Of a stretch of 64,000 nt of DNA, positions 1 to 12,049 are shown in pieces. The stretch covers positions 10,155,494 through 10,219,493 of the forward strand of contig NC_064047.1 in assembly GCF_932526225.1 (NCBI RefSeq), written 5' to 3'. The stretch's first letter is position 1. Each line of letters starts with the position of its first letter. The translations under genes were made by a program, and so were the position numbers. A model generated the notes under the pieces. The model was not told the origin of the DNA. It searched no databases and was given only the letters and a program-made list of their open reading frames with translations. This stretch comes from Nematostella vectensis (lineage: Eukaryota > Cnidaria > Anthozoa > Actiniaria > Edwardsiidae).

Positions 1-3000
1 TTTTTCTCAGAGACTCGATGTATCTGGTCCATTTGCCGCTATTCTCTCAGAGACGCATTATTTCTTATATTTTTCCAGAAAATAATTCCTCTAATGACCG
101 ATTTTATCGTGGTCTGTTTGCTCGTGATCTTTTTCTCAGAGACTTGATGTATCTGGTCCATTTGCCGCTATTCTCTTAGAGACGCATTATTTCTTATATT
201 TTACCAGAAAATAACTCCTCTAAAGACCGATTTTATCGTGATCTGTTTGCTCGTGATCTTTTTCTCAGAGACTCGATGTATCTGGTCCATTTGCCGCTAT
301 TCTCTTAGAGACGCATTATTTCTTATATTTTTCCAAAAAATAATTATCTTAAAGAACGATTTTATCGTGATCTGTTTGCTCGTGATCTTTTTCTTAGAGA
401 CTCGATGTATCTGGTCCATTTGCCGCTATTCTCTCAGAGACGCATTATTTCTTATATTTTTCCAAAAAATAATTATCTTAAAGAACGATTTTATCGTGAT
501 CTGTTTGCTCGTGATCTTTTTCTTAGAGACTCGATGTATCTGGTCCATTTGCCGCTATTCTCTCAGAGACGCATTATTTCTTATACTTTTCCAGAAAATA
601 ATTATCTTAAAGACCGGTTTTATCGTGATCTGTTTGCTCGTGATCTTTTTCTCAGAGACTCGATGTATCTGGTCCATTTGCCGCTATTCTCTCAGAGACG
701 CATTATTTCTTATATTTTTCCAGAAAATAATTATCTTAAAGACCGATTTTATCGTGATCTGTTTTCTCGTGATCTTTTTCTCAGAGACTCGATGTATCTG
801 GTCCATTTGCCGCTATTCTCTCAGAGACGCATTATTTCATATATTTTTCCAGAAAATAATTATCTTAAAGACCGATTTTATCGTGATCTGTTTGCTCGTG
901 ATCTTTTTCTCAGAGACTCGATGTATCTGGTCCATTTGCCGCTATTCTCTCAGAGACGCATTATTTCTTATATTTTTCCAGAAAATAATCCCTCTAAAGA
1001 CCGATTTTATCGTGATCTGTTTGCTCGTGATCTTTTTCTCAGAGACTCGATGTATCTGGTCCATTTGCCGCTATTCTCTCAGAGACGCATTATTTCATAT
1101 ATTTTTCCAGAAAATAATTATCTTAAAGACCGATTTTATCGTGATCTGTTTGCTCGTGATCTTTTTCTCAGAGACTCGATGTATCTGGTCCATTTGCCGC
1201 TATTCTCTCAGAGACGCATTATTTCTTATATTTTTCCAGAAAATAATCCCTCTAGAGACCGATTTTATTGTGATCTGTTTGCTCGTGATCTTTTTCTCAG
1301 AGACTCGATGTATCTGGTCCATTTGCCGCTATTCTCTCAGAGACGCATTATTTCTTATATTTTTCCAGAAAATAACTCCTCTAAAGATCGATTTTATCGT
1401 GATCTGTTTGCTCGTGGTCTTTTTCTCAGAGACTCGATGTATCTGATCCATTTGCCGCTATTCTCTCAGAGACGCATTATTTTTTTATATTTTTCCAGAA
1501 AATAACTCCTCTAAAGACCGATTTTATCGTGATCTGTTTGCTCGTGATCTTTTTCTCAGAGACACGATGTATCTGGTCCATTTGCCGCTATTCTCTCAGA
1601 GACGCATTATTTTTTTATATTTTTCCAGAAAATAACTCCTCTAAAGACCGATTTTATCGTGATCTGTTTGCTCGTGATCTTTTTCTCAGAGACACGATGT
1701 ATCTGGTCCATTTGCCGCTATTCTCTCAGAGACGCATTATTTCTTATATTTTTCCAGAAAATAATTCCTCTATAGAGACCGATTTTATCGTGATCTGTTT
1801 GCTCGTGATCTTTTTCTCAGAGACTCGATGTATCTGGTCCATTTGCCGCTATTCTCTCAGAGACGCATTATTTCTTATATTTTTCCAGAAAATAACTCCT
1901 CTAAAGACCGATTTTATCGTGATCTGTTTGCTCGTGATCTTTTTCTCAGAGACACGATGTATCTGGTCCATTTGCCGCTATTCTCTCAGAGACGCATTAT
2001 TTTTTTATATTTTTCCAGAAAATAACTCCTCTAAAGACCGATTTTATCGTGATCTGTTTGCTCGTGATCTTTTTCTCAGAGACACGATGTATCTGGTCCA
2101 TTTGCCGCTATTCTCTCAGAGACGCATTATTTCTTATATTTTTCCAGAAAATAACTCCTCTAAAGACCGATTTTATCGTGATCTGTTTGCTCGTGATCTT
2201 TTTCTCAGAGACTCGATGTATCTGGTCCATTTGCCGCTATTCTCTCAGAGACGCATTATTTCTTATATTTTTCCAGAAAATAATTATCTTAAAGACCGAT
2301 TTTATCGTGATCTGTTTGCTCGTGATCTTTTTCTCAGAGACTCGATGTATCTGGTCCATTTGCCTCTATTCTCTCAGAGACGCATTATTTCTTATATTTT
2401 TCCAGAAAATAATTATCTTAAAGACCGATTTTATCGTGATCTGTTTGCTCGTGATCTTTTTCTCAGAGACACGATGTATCTGGTCCATTTGCCGCTATTC
2501 TCTCAGAGACGCATTATTTCTTATATTTTTCCAGAAAATAACTCCTCTAAAGACCGATTTTATCGTGATCTGTTTGCTCGTGATCTTTTTCTCAGAGACT
2601 CGATGTATCTGGTCCATTTGCCGCTATTCTCTCAGAGACGCATTATTTCTTATATTTTTCCAGAAAATAATTATCTTAAAGACCGATTTTATCGTGATCT
2701 GTTTGCTCGTGATCTTTTTCTCAGAGACTCGATGTATCTGGTCCATTTGCCGCTATTCTCTCAGAGACGCATTATTTCTTATATTTTTCCAGAAAATAAT
2801 TATCTTAAAGACCGATTTTATCGTGATCTGTTTGCTCGTGATCTTTTTCTCAGAGACTCGATGTATCTGGTCCATTTGCCGCTATTCTCTCAGAGACGCA
2901 TTATTTCTTATATTTTTCCAGAAAATAATTATCTTAAAGACCGATTTTATCGTGATCTGTTTGCTCGTGATCTTTTTCTCAGAGACTCGATGTATCTGGT

Positions 3001-3255
3001 CCATTTGCCGCTATTCTCTCAGAGACGCATTATTTCTTATAATTTTCCAGAAAATAATTATCTTAAAGACCGATTTTATCGTGATCTGTTTGCTCGTGAT
3101 CTTTTTCTCAGAGACTCGATGTATCTGGTCCATTTGCCGCTATTCTCTCAGAGACGCATTATTTCTTATAATTTTCCAGAAAATAATTATCTTAAAGACC
3201 GATTTTATCGTGATCTGTTTGCTCGTGATCTTTTTCTCAGAGACTCGATGTATCT
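1..3255. repeat. 129-bp tandem satellite array, about 25 copies
   Basis: The segment beginning TTTTTCTCAGAGACTCGATG recurs at 1, 130, 259 and so on every 129 bp until about 3255, where unique sequence begins with GCTCGCCCCTGTTC. Copies differ by a few substitutions, and one carries a small insertion near 1770. The centre of each unit varies between two forms (AATAACTCCTCTAAAG and AATAATTATCTTAAAG), which alternate irregularly and suggest unequal exchange. Because 129 is a multiple of three and the copies are nearly identical, two plus frames stay open for hundreds of codons. I read these as accidental. The array continues past the left edge of the window. Confidence 0.97.
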
Positions 3256-4625
3256 GCTCGCCCCTGTTCTATCCTGCCTGATGGCCTGCAACGTCTGCTC
3301 GTCTGGTAATGAACCGCCAAATATTCGCAGACACGGTAAGATAAGCGTATCCACAATAAGTGTGATAACCAGTTTATAACAAAAAGCAGTATAAGAAAGA
3401 AACGTATGAAACCGTGTTAGCATGGCTTTAAAGAGCCATTGTCAGACTACCTATGTTATTGTTATTATCGCAGACAATTACCAACTCGATGTGAAAAACG
3501 TTTTGGTCAATAAAGTAGGTAGAAGGGAAAATCTCAAAATAATCACCTAATACACTTAAACATTCCTTTTTCAGCCTCCGACCTCATTCGTATGATGATC
3601 GAAAGCTGTAAACTCGTCCCTGTTACCCCAGACTATGATTCAAGGTGAAGTGACAGAACATCCACGATAAGAATGCAGGGGTACTCGCCAATAAAAACGG
3701 GGAGGGGTCTAATTAAAACTTGCAATATACCAACCAAAGGGGATAATAGCTGATAATAACCGTTACTTAAGGGCCCAACTTAAACTGACACGATAACAAG
3801 TTCAAATTTTAGCAGCAAATTTTATTTCAAGAAGGGGAGATTTCTTTTAAGAAGTGTCGAATTTGGTGTCGACATTGAAAAAGTGACTATTTCATTAAAA
3901 TGGTCAGATTTCCATAAGACTTGATACAAATATCCCCCAAAAGGTTTTCTACACTCACCATGTAATTATATGTGAATATCAATGAGCCCCTGGTTAAATA
4001 TTAACTCTCAAAGGGAATATTCTTTATTAAATCCGCCCCCGGAAGACTATTTAGTGAAGGGAGGCAATGAATAATCTCTAAAAAGCGCGAGTGTTGTAAG
4101 AATCTTATTCTTTACTTCTTCTTTTTTAGGGAAACTTTGATTCCTCCTTTGCGAAGCTTTGTTTACAACCAAGTTAAGGAGTTTAAGGTAAGGAGGCTAC
4201 TTTATCAAGCTCCAAACAATTGCTAACTAAAAGCTGTAATGTATGCCTTCATGAAACGGTAATCCTCCTATGATGGAACCATTCAACCGGAAACGGCAAC
4301 AATTTCACTCCCAAGAAAGTAGCAAGAAAGTGATAGCAAGAAAAGCGGTAACACAACAAATCGGTAACGGATTGGTTGTGACTTCTCCATTTATCCGAGT
4401 GGAATGCATATGTGTTTTCTCCCATGAATATGATTTATCCTCCCTTTCCCTTGCCTGTCCCAAGTTCAATACTTCTTGGAATCATTGTTCCCGGAAAATT
4501 TTTAACGCAGAGTACGAAGTTCATGGTCGTCCGCCAACTTTTATACTTTCAACTGCTCATGCTTTTTTTAGAGTATTGTATTATCTAAAAAAAGAAGGAA
4601 AGCAAGACTGCTGCTATATTAGGAG
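3256..4625. other. Intergenic, no gene recognised
   Basis: AT-rich sequence with no coding segment or RNA that I can support. A 122-codon plus frame at 4270-4638 has no recognisable domain, runs into the neighbouring repeat element and has the composition of non-coding DNA. Confidence 0.5.
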
Positions 4626-5717
4626 CCGCAAAGTGTAATAACTAATGCAAAATGTAATCTTAACGCGAAATGTAATAACTTTCAACGCAAAATGTAATCT
4701 TAACGCGAAATGTAATAACTTTCAACGCAAAATGTAATAAATGTTTAACGCAAAATGTAATAAAATATTTAACGCGAAATGTAATAACGCAAAATGTAAT
4801 AACTTTATTTATTGACTAATAGTTATATGTCTACCATATTAGGAAAAAGAGTAAATGTTAAGACGTAAAGAAAAACGGAAGAAATCGTTAAATGAAAGAA
4901 AGGCAGTGCATTGTTGTTGCATCGGCTTCCAGGGATTTTTTTTTGGTATGATGTGACATTATTCTCGATTTAGTTTGAGAAGTGACAAAGTCCAGGATGC
5001 ATATAAACAGGCCTATTGTAGTCTTAATACGAAGGGAATTTTGAGAAAAAATGGGAAAGCAATAAAAAAACATGATATAAAATATTACCACTGAGTTATA
5101 ATGGTTTTGCAGTCAAATTGCGCGTTATGTCTAGAAATTGCCTAATTCAATGATAGCGACCTCGTCTGCAGTAGGCATTTGCTCTCTCTTTGCATTTATT
5201 ACTACTAGTATACAATCAAAACCGCACAGTATCGCAGCTTTATAGACCATGATTTCGGGAGGATTCGCCATCTCAGGTTGCTGACAGAACCACTACCAAG
5301 TGTTTGGAGAGACCGAGACCAACCGTCGATTCGAGATGGACTACTACAACTGTTGGTCACTACATGCTAGCGTCTATTTTCTTAGTTACAGCTTTAAGTT
5401 ATAGTTAGCTTTAAGTTATAGTATAGTAGTTATAGTCATTATTTGATGTTATTTCATTTTGCGTTATTACATTTCGCGGTAAATATTTTATTACATTTTG
5501 CGTTGAAAATTAAACATTTTGCGTTGAAATTGATTACATTTCGCGTTAAGATTACATTTTGCGTTAAAAGTTATTACATTTCGCGTTAAGATTACATTTT
5601 GCGTTGAAAGTTATTACATTTCGCGTTGAAAGTTATTACATTTCGCGTTGAGATTACATTTTGCGTTAAAAAGTTATTACATTTCGCGTTAAGATTACAT
5701 TTTGCGTTGTAACAGCC
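4626..5717. mobile_element. Non-autonomous element with tandemly repeated inverted ends
   Basis: The left end (about 4637-4806) is a run of short units of the type AACGCAAAATGTAAT and AACGCGAAATGTAAT. The right end (about 5455-5717) is the same set in reverse complement (ATTACATTTTGCGTT, ATTACATTTCGCGTT). The roughly 650 bp between them is unique and has no gene I recognise. Inverted ends built of tandem subunits are known for fold-back type DNA transposons. I could not fix the exact termini or a target-site duplication. Confidence 0.7.
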
Positions 5718-6474
5718 CTCTACTGCGTGTTTTTTGTTAACCTCTCTCGGTACTTTGTGTTTAAGGGTCTCGTCTTCAAGACATTCGAATCCGTGGCCGT
5801 ACTTGACCCAGACCTGGTTGCGTCACTCATTCCCGACATGCAACAGGCAATCACTCAGTGCGAGCAAAATAGGGGAGTTGGGACCGACTCTCAGTTACGG
5901 TAAGTGCTCCACAGACATCTTCTTTTGGCGCGTAGTCTAGCCATTCTATAAGGGTAACCTACGGCTTGGGAGCCCTGTGGTTTATTGTGCGACTTTTCTC
6001 CCCAACTCCTTACGAAAAACCACAGCAAACCCAAATGAAAGGAATGTACAAAGTAAAGTTGCGCACTCACACTCAAGCGTTGAACCTAACGTATGTTTTG
6101 GTGCATTTATATAAATTAAGTACCACCAAAGAACTTGAACCTTAAGTGAGACCGAGGTTGATTTCGAACGAAGAGATAAATTCAGTGGAAAATTTATTAT
6201 GCATATTTTAAATTAAATTGTCAATTATTAAAATGTTGAACTCTCTAAAGATTCTTGCCGAGCCTCTCTCTTTGTAAAAGCAGTGTACTATTAGAAACTT
6301 CTTCGAAGATGTGACTGATAATTTTGAGCGGATGGCCTGTTTAATAGCGCGGCCCTCCGGAAGAAAGCTGATGACATTGCCGCCTTAACTCTCAGAAATT
6401 TTACGAGTGAACTCGCTGACTCGTTTCTTTTCTAGAAGTTACATTCTCTTTTGCGAGGTTATCCGCTAATATTA
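5718..6474. other. Intergenic, no gene recognised
   Basis: Unique sequence between the fold-back element and the GPCR pseudogene. The short frames (68 and 61 codons) show no recognisable domain. Confidence 0.5.
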
Positions 6475-6788
6475 TGTGTTCATGCATTTACAGAACATCT
6501 TTCTAAGGGCTTTCCTAAAATCTGCCATGCGATACGCGGAGACAATGACGTTGAGTAGCGAATTACAATTCAAGATGACACTGAAGATATCTTGCAAAGC
6601 TTCATTGGTTCTGCACACGGTGCAAGAAACTTCGTAAATAAAGTAGACCCCATTCGGCAAAAGACAACCGAACGAAACCAGAGTCACCGCTAAAACTGCT
6701 CTTGTGAGTTTAGCATTATCCCGAGCGATTGTACTATGAGTACTGGTGTTCCCCAAGAAATCCTCACATTTGATATGCTATTTGACAT
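6475..6788 (-). pseudogene. Rhodopsin-family GPCR pseudogene (TM1-TM5 deleted)
   Basis: On the minus strand this is a decayed copy of the GPCR at 9613-10701. The first about 20 codons (ATG at 6788) match the N-terminus of that gene, including the segment encoding ISWGTPVL. The next coding sequence that matches corresponds to the cytoplasmic end of TM6 onward (ARDNAKLTRAV, then TM7 with NVIVSAYRMADFR). About 180 codons covering TM1-TM5 are missing. The two remaining parts are in different frames, so no receptor can be made. The 5' flank (about 6789-6905) is also similar to 10702-10825, so the copy arose by duplication of a segment larger than the coding region. Confidence 0.85.
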
Positions 6789-6905
6789 GAGGGTTTTAAA
6801 CCCTCAACCCAAACAGCTCTGCATGCGAAGCCAAAACGAATTAAACTTTCGAAAAAAATTTACATATGTATTTGCTTTCTTACGCTGTAATAATGTTTTT
6901 AATAA

Positions 6906-8460
6906 TACAAGCGAGCATGTGGCTGCCCCTGTTAGGTTGTGTTTAATTACCTTCTCACATCGCCCATAGCAAATACAGCTTTTTTTATGCAATATCTCGT
7001 CTTCTATAAACCACCCTTGCTCACTATTGTTCATAATCACAGCTAGTACATCTTTTGAGCCATCACCAGATCACCAACTTTCGATATAAAATTCCTATCG
7101 AGGAGTTCATTTGACGTCAGTCGCAAATTTTCTGACTTCCAAAGGCATGTTAACACTAATCCAAATAAACAAAAACGATTCTGCTGTTGAAACTTTCAAC
7201 TATTAATTTTGATATGTATATTTTGTCGTATTCGAACCCTAACTTCTCTAAAAAATAATAAGTTGTCAGAAACAAATTCAGAGCTACCAAAAAATTCTAG
7301 ATCGAGGAATAAATGAACTGGGATGTTGAGAGTTTCCAGTTGCTTACAAAGATTATTTGCTTAACAATTAAAGGTAATTAAAATCATTCCTGACCATTGA
7401 TTAAACTTCGGCAGCTCAAAGTCTAAACAGTATGAATTTACGGTTACCTGTATTTGGCTCTTTTCTTTGTAATTTGTCTTATTAAATCTAGTAGTAGTTA
7501 CGACACTAAAAATCATATATTTGTTAATGATTTACATATTTTTTCACACACGGATTTGAACACTTTTATTTTTTTGTTGTGTATAATGTTTAAGGGCCTA
7601 TGGTACTATCTTTTGAGTCCGTTGCTAGAGAAAGTTGTTTATTTTATTAAAGCTTTTGTTTTATGTCAAATCTCTTGGAACTTTCACAATTGTTGTGAAA
7701 TGTTCAAAATCAACGTGTTTTTCTCTCGCGGAAATGGCCGCCATCTTGTTTTTTCGCCATCTATTTTTATTCTCAAAAAACATAAAAATTGCATTTTCTT
7801 CTACAAAATGTCGAAAGTTTATTTTAATCTCTTGGCTATTCTGGGTCTGTATGACCTGGAATTGATTTGTTTGGCTTCGGGGTGAAAAGACTTATAAAAA
7901 AACCATCTGACTTTGGGGAGAGGAGTGTTGACTGGCCTTCCCCTCGTGAATTTTCCCCTGGATCTCCCAGAATTCTTTGCAATACGTAAAGACCTCTTTG
8001 TGGTTGTACAAGCCTTCAAGGAGTGGACATTGTGTTTTGAGGGCATGGAAATGTACCTGGAGGATCAGAATAAAGGTATCTATTTGTGTCTTGAGCTGTG
8101 TTTGCTGATCTCTCTCCCTTGTGTGGTATTTTGAGCGTTTTATTGAGAGGGGTGATTCTGCTTTTCTCTCCTTGTTCGATTTGAGATTTGTCAAAGAACC
8201 TGTTCTATTATTTGGCTTAAGAGTAGATGCCAACACCTTGGTTGGATGCATATCTGCAAGACCATTTATCCCTTAGACTGATGCCTGAGTATCTTCATTT
8301 TGTTGTGTTTATTTTGCATTTATGAATTTTTTGGGTTGTGGGTACTTCCCAAAGCCGGTACAGGCCGCTTGAGGGGTCAATGTGTTAACCGAATGTAGCG
8401 CTTTTCCATTTCGTAGCAACGGAGTTTCGTAGCAACGAGATGGTACCATAGGTCCTTAAA
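6906..8460. other. Intergenic, no gene recognised
   Basis: Plus frames of up to 143 codons at 7454-7885 have biased, AT-driven composition and no domain. Part of the region (about 7480-7595) recurs at 9033-9148, which marks it as a dispersed or duplicated repeat rather than a gene. Confidence 0.5.
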
Positions 8461-9148
8461 GAAATTTTATTTTTCCGGATTTTAAAAGCACTGGATTGCT
8501 GATGGCTATGAGCACTGTTTTCATTATTGATTATCGTTTCCACCAATGGTATATAATATCTTAATAATAAGATTACAAGAAGAATACATGCAGTGGAAAA
8601 CATTGTGTAATTCCAGAAAATATCCATTACCCCCCCTCCCCATGAAAGGGGTCAGAGGTATGACCCCCCACCTTTCTGGAATTTCCAAACCCCTGGAAAA
8701 AAATAAATACAGTAACTGTTTGTAACTGGAAAAGGGCATTTCCCCCCCCCCCCCCCCCTCTCTCCCCTCTGGCAATTCCTGTGCGTTTGAACCCCCCCTC
8801 CATGGGGGGTATTGATATTTTCTGGAACTACACATTAGTAGTTAAAAACAGACTGCACTTTGTTAGAGGTTCTTGACGAGTTCCCATTTAAGTTGCCATC
8901 ATACTTCATTAAGAATATCAAATTTCTGTAACATTTGTGGCATCATTGACATGTCCAATGTTTTCTACACCCGTTACCGTCGTCATAGAGTACATGGTTA
9001 TGTCATTATGTCAGAGTACATGGTTATGTCTTATTAAATCTAGTAGTAGTGACGACACTAAAAATCATATATTTGGTAATGATTTACATATTTTTTCACA
9101 CACGAATTTGAACACTTCTATATTTTTGTTGTGTATAATGTTTAAAGT
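7480..9148. repeat. Direct duplicate pair, about 115 bp (7480-7595 and 9033-9148)
   Basis: Both copies begin with TTAAATCTAGTAGTAGT and continue through ATTTTTTCACACAC to TTGTTGTGTATAATGTTTAA with few differences. The second copy directly abuts the second copy of the larger duplicated block at 9146-9690. Confidence 0.85.
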
Positions 9149-9690
9149 AATTTTATTTTTCCGGATTTTAAAAGCACTGGATTGCTGATGGCTATGGGCA
9201 CTGTTTTCATTATTGTTATCGTTTCCACCAATTGTATATAATATCTTAATAATAAGATTACGCGAAGAATACATGAAGTTGAAAACATTGTGTAATTCCA
9301 GAAAATGTCCATCCCCCCCCCCCCCCCCCCCCATGGAGGGGATCAGAGGTATGACCCCCCACCCCTCTGGAATTTCCAACCCCCTGGAAAAAAATAAATA
9401 CAGTAACTGTTAGGGAAAAAGGCACCCCCCCCCTCACCTCTGGAAATTCCTGTGCGTTTGAACTCTCCGCCCCCCGGAATTTCCAATCCCCTCCATGGGG
9501 GGTATTGATATTTTCTGGAACTACACATTAGTAGTTAAAAACAGACTGCACTTTGTTAGAGATTCTTGACGAGTTCCCATTTTAGTTATGCCATCATACT
9601 TCATTAAGAATATCAAATTTCTCTGACATTTGTGGCATCGTTGGCATGTCCAATGTTTTCTACACCCGTTACCGTCGTCATAGAGTGCAT
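8461..9690. repeat. Duplicated GPCR 3' flank: 8461-8995 and 9146-9690
   Basis: The two blocks share, in the same order: a segment around AAAGCACTGGATTGCTGATG, a segment around ATATCTTAATAATAAGATTA, C-rich runs with TCCAGAAAAT, a segment around CAGACTGCACTTTGTTAG, and the sequence CCAATGTTTTCTACACCCG. In the second block the last part is the 3' coding end of the intact GPCR, so the first block is a remnant of another receptor copy's 3' end. Both contain long poly(C) tracts, whose lengths may be unreliable. Confidence 0.85.
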
Positions 9691-10701
9691 GGTTATGTCA
9701 TCTTTCTGTTTACGGTTCTCCGGCCCCTCATCCAGTATAGCGATGTCCAATATCTTTACACTCCTTGTAGAGCATTTATTCTTATTTCGGTTAATGCGAG
9801 GTTCGCCGTAAATATTGAGAAATCTTGAAGGATTTGTGTGCAACCGTTTACAGAACATCTCTCTGAGTATCTGTCTAAAATCCGCCATACGGTACGCGTA
9901 GACAACAACATTGAGGAACGAATTGTTGTAGGCAAAAATTAAGAAAAGATCTTGTACCATATTAGAGGTGTACTGGCACTTTATACAAGAAGCTTCGTAA
10001 ATAAAGTAACAGCCAATGGGTATGAAGCAAGTTAATGATAATATCGTTACTGTAACTACGGTTCTTGTAAGGCGAGCATTGTCTCTAGCGATGCGAGCCT
10101 CGTTTCCTTGTACAGGTTGAGAGAATCTTCTCTTCAGCAAAATCGCTAAATAGCAAATCGCCATGGTAAGAATGGCTAGACTGACAAAAACTACTCGCAA
10201 ATAGTTCTCTAGAGCGTTTAGCTTCGAACGTCCCATCTGGATGGAGTTTAGTTTGTAGAGAATAACCGGGAGCTCTATGGAAATGGCGAGAACCCAGATA
10301 ATGGTGATGGCGATGATGTAGTGACGTCTGTTTAGGGAACGTTGTCTAAAAGGGACGAAGACAGCAAACGCGCGCTCTGTGGCCATGCCAGCAATCGTCA
10401 AGACCGATAAGTAAATGCACACAGCAACCATAGAGTTTGTAGTTTCGGCGAGATTGACCTTAAACATGGTCCTATATAGTTCACGATTCAGGCGGTCCAG
10501 ATTTTGAATGAACAAAGAAACGCCAACTAGGAGATCCGAGGCGCACAGACTCATTAGAAGATAGTTTGACTTTTTGACGAGGAACTCTTTTCTGAAAAAG
10601 ACGATCAAGGCGATGGTGTTGACGGCAACAATAAAAAGAGATTGTACTAGAAGTACTGGTGTTCCCCAAGAAATCCTCACATTTGATGTGCTATTTGACA
10701 T
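9613..10701 (-). CDS. Rhodopsin-family (class A) G protein-coupled receptor
   Basis: An intronless 362-residue frame starting at ATG 10701 has the length and layout of a class A receptor. Seven hydrophobic segments are visible. TM2 has the LxxxD pattern (LCASD, D56). The end of TM3 has TERAF at about 108-112 in place of DRY. TM6 has CFIP in place of CWxP. TM7 has NVVVY at 264-268 in place of NPxxY, followed by an amphipathic helix-8-like stretch (RMADFRQILR). Such divergent motifs are common in the many orphan receptors expanded in cnidarian genomes. The ligand cannot be told from sequence. The C-terminal tail (about 80 residues) is polar and rich in Lys, Asn and Thr. A truncated copy lies downstream at 6475-6788, so this is a local receptor cluster. 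Confidence 0.9.
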   Translation of the reverse strand: MSNSTSNVRISWGTPVLLVQSLFIVAVNTIALIVFFRKEFLVKKSNYLLMSLCASDLLVGVSLFIQNLDRLNRELYRTMFKVNLAETTNSMVAVCIYLSVLTIAGMATERAFAVFVPFRQRSLNRRHYIIAITIIWVLAISIELPVILYKLNSIQMGRSKLNALENYLRVVFVSLAILTMAICYLAILLKRRFSQPVQGNEARIARDNARLTRTVVTVTILSLTCFIPIGCYFIYEASCIKCQYTSNMVQDLFLIFAYNNSFLNVVVYAYRMADFRQILREMFCKRLHTNPSRFLNIYGEPRINRNKNKCSTRSVKILDIAILDEGPENRKQKDDITMHSMTTVTGVENIGHANDATNVREI

Positions 10702-12049
10702 TTTGGTTTTAAACCCTCAACCCAAGAAGCGTCTGCAAGCGAAGCCAAAACGAATCAAACTTTTGAAAAAAATATGTACATATATATTTGCTTTCTTACT
10801 CTGTAATAATGTTTTAAATAACACAATTGAATTAATTAATCTATTTATTAGAGTGGACAGCAGCTGTTTGCTATTTATTAGTGTTTGACTTATCGCCAGC
10901 GAGACTAATTTCACTTTTAAATAGACTTTTATAAGATCATTTTTCACAAACGTATGTTTTAACATAAGGTTTTTATATTACCTTGGATGAAGATTGAGAT
11001 TTTAGCGTTATTTGGGAAAAGGTCGAAAACAGTCGAAACCATGATTTATCCAAGATTAGTTCTTCTGTTAAAACCAAAATTGGGTTTTACACGTCGAGCG
11101 GATGGAATAGTTTAAAATATATTTAGAATTCGGTACGGAATGTAGGTTTACTCAAACCTTGAAACGGTATATTGAGTAAACCAAAGCGCAAAGCACGCCA
11201 AGAAGAACTCTTTCTGCGACAGAGACCTTTGGGAGCATTCGCTGGGTCTCCGGGCATGGCCATAGAAATCCTTGGTTACCCAGGGAGTCGAGTTCAGCGT
11301 AACACGGCACGAGAACGAGGCGGGGGAGGAAGAGAAAGGAAGGATCTTCTCTCCCGCTCCCTTCCCCCTCCACCGGCCTTATTCCGCCTTGTTCTCGCGC
11401 CTGACGCCCTTGGTCTCCGGGCATGGTCATGGACCCTGTGCCTCTAATTCATTTAAGGAAAAAAAAATACTTCTCGATATATTACACTTGGATGGTCCAC
11501 CAAAATCTGGTAGTCGACTTAAAATGTTCGTCTTTATTAAGACTTCTTCAGCGAAGACTCAACTTGTATGGAGTAGACTAGGATATTTTACTTTGCTATT
11601 TATCACAAACTTTAGGTTAGGGTTAGGGTCAGATTTCAATGTAATTTGACTCTTTAAAAAAAACTCTGGTATACATCTGTCCAATGGAGAGCATGAAATA
11701 TGGAAACATGCAATTTTCTCCTGATAACAAGGATTTTCAAGGGTTTTTTTTTACACACATACGATTCTTTGGAATTTTATCTCTTGGATGTATTTGATTT
11801 GCACTCTTGTGTTATTTTTCACACATTTGAAATAAATTGACTTTAAGAAGCAGCTCCTTACGCAAAGCGTTCAATTGTATGAAAAGCGTGTGGAAATTAC
11901 TGCCACATTATTTTTTTTGTTTTCTTGTTATATGCGTTGTTGTTGATGATTTTATAATAATTTCACTGGCACTGGCAGATGGTAAACGAATGCTTTTCTT
12001 TTTCTTTTTTAGCTCGGCGTTTAAAGTGTTGCTACAGAAGGCTGGCAGG
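10702..12049. other. Intergenic, no gene recognised
   Basis: The first about 125 bp is the 5' flank shared with the GPCR pseudogene. The rest includes a GC-rich patch at 11170-11440, in which GGTCTCCGGGCATGG occurs twice, and a 2-3 unit TTAGGG run near 11610. No coding segment is supported. Confidence 0.5.

Noticed and set aside
238-3379. Long frames (up to 616 codons) across the 129-bp array
   Set aside because: They exist in two frames at once, follow the repeat period exactly, and no domain or start context supports translation.
4270-4638. 122-codon plus frame beside the fold-back element
   Set aside because: No recognisable domain, ends inside the element border, composition like non-coding flanks.
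7454-8251. Overlapping plus and minus frames of 75-143 codons
   Set aside because: Phe/Ile/Lys-rich AT-driven sequence; part of the region is a duplicated repeat.
11610-11632. TTAGGG telomere-like run
   Set aside because: Only two to three imperfect units; not evidence of a chromosome end or telomeric insertion.
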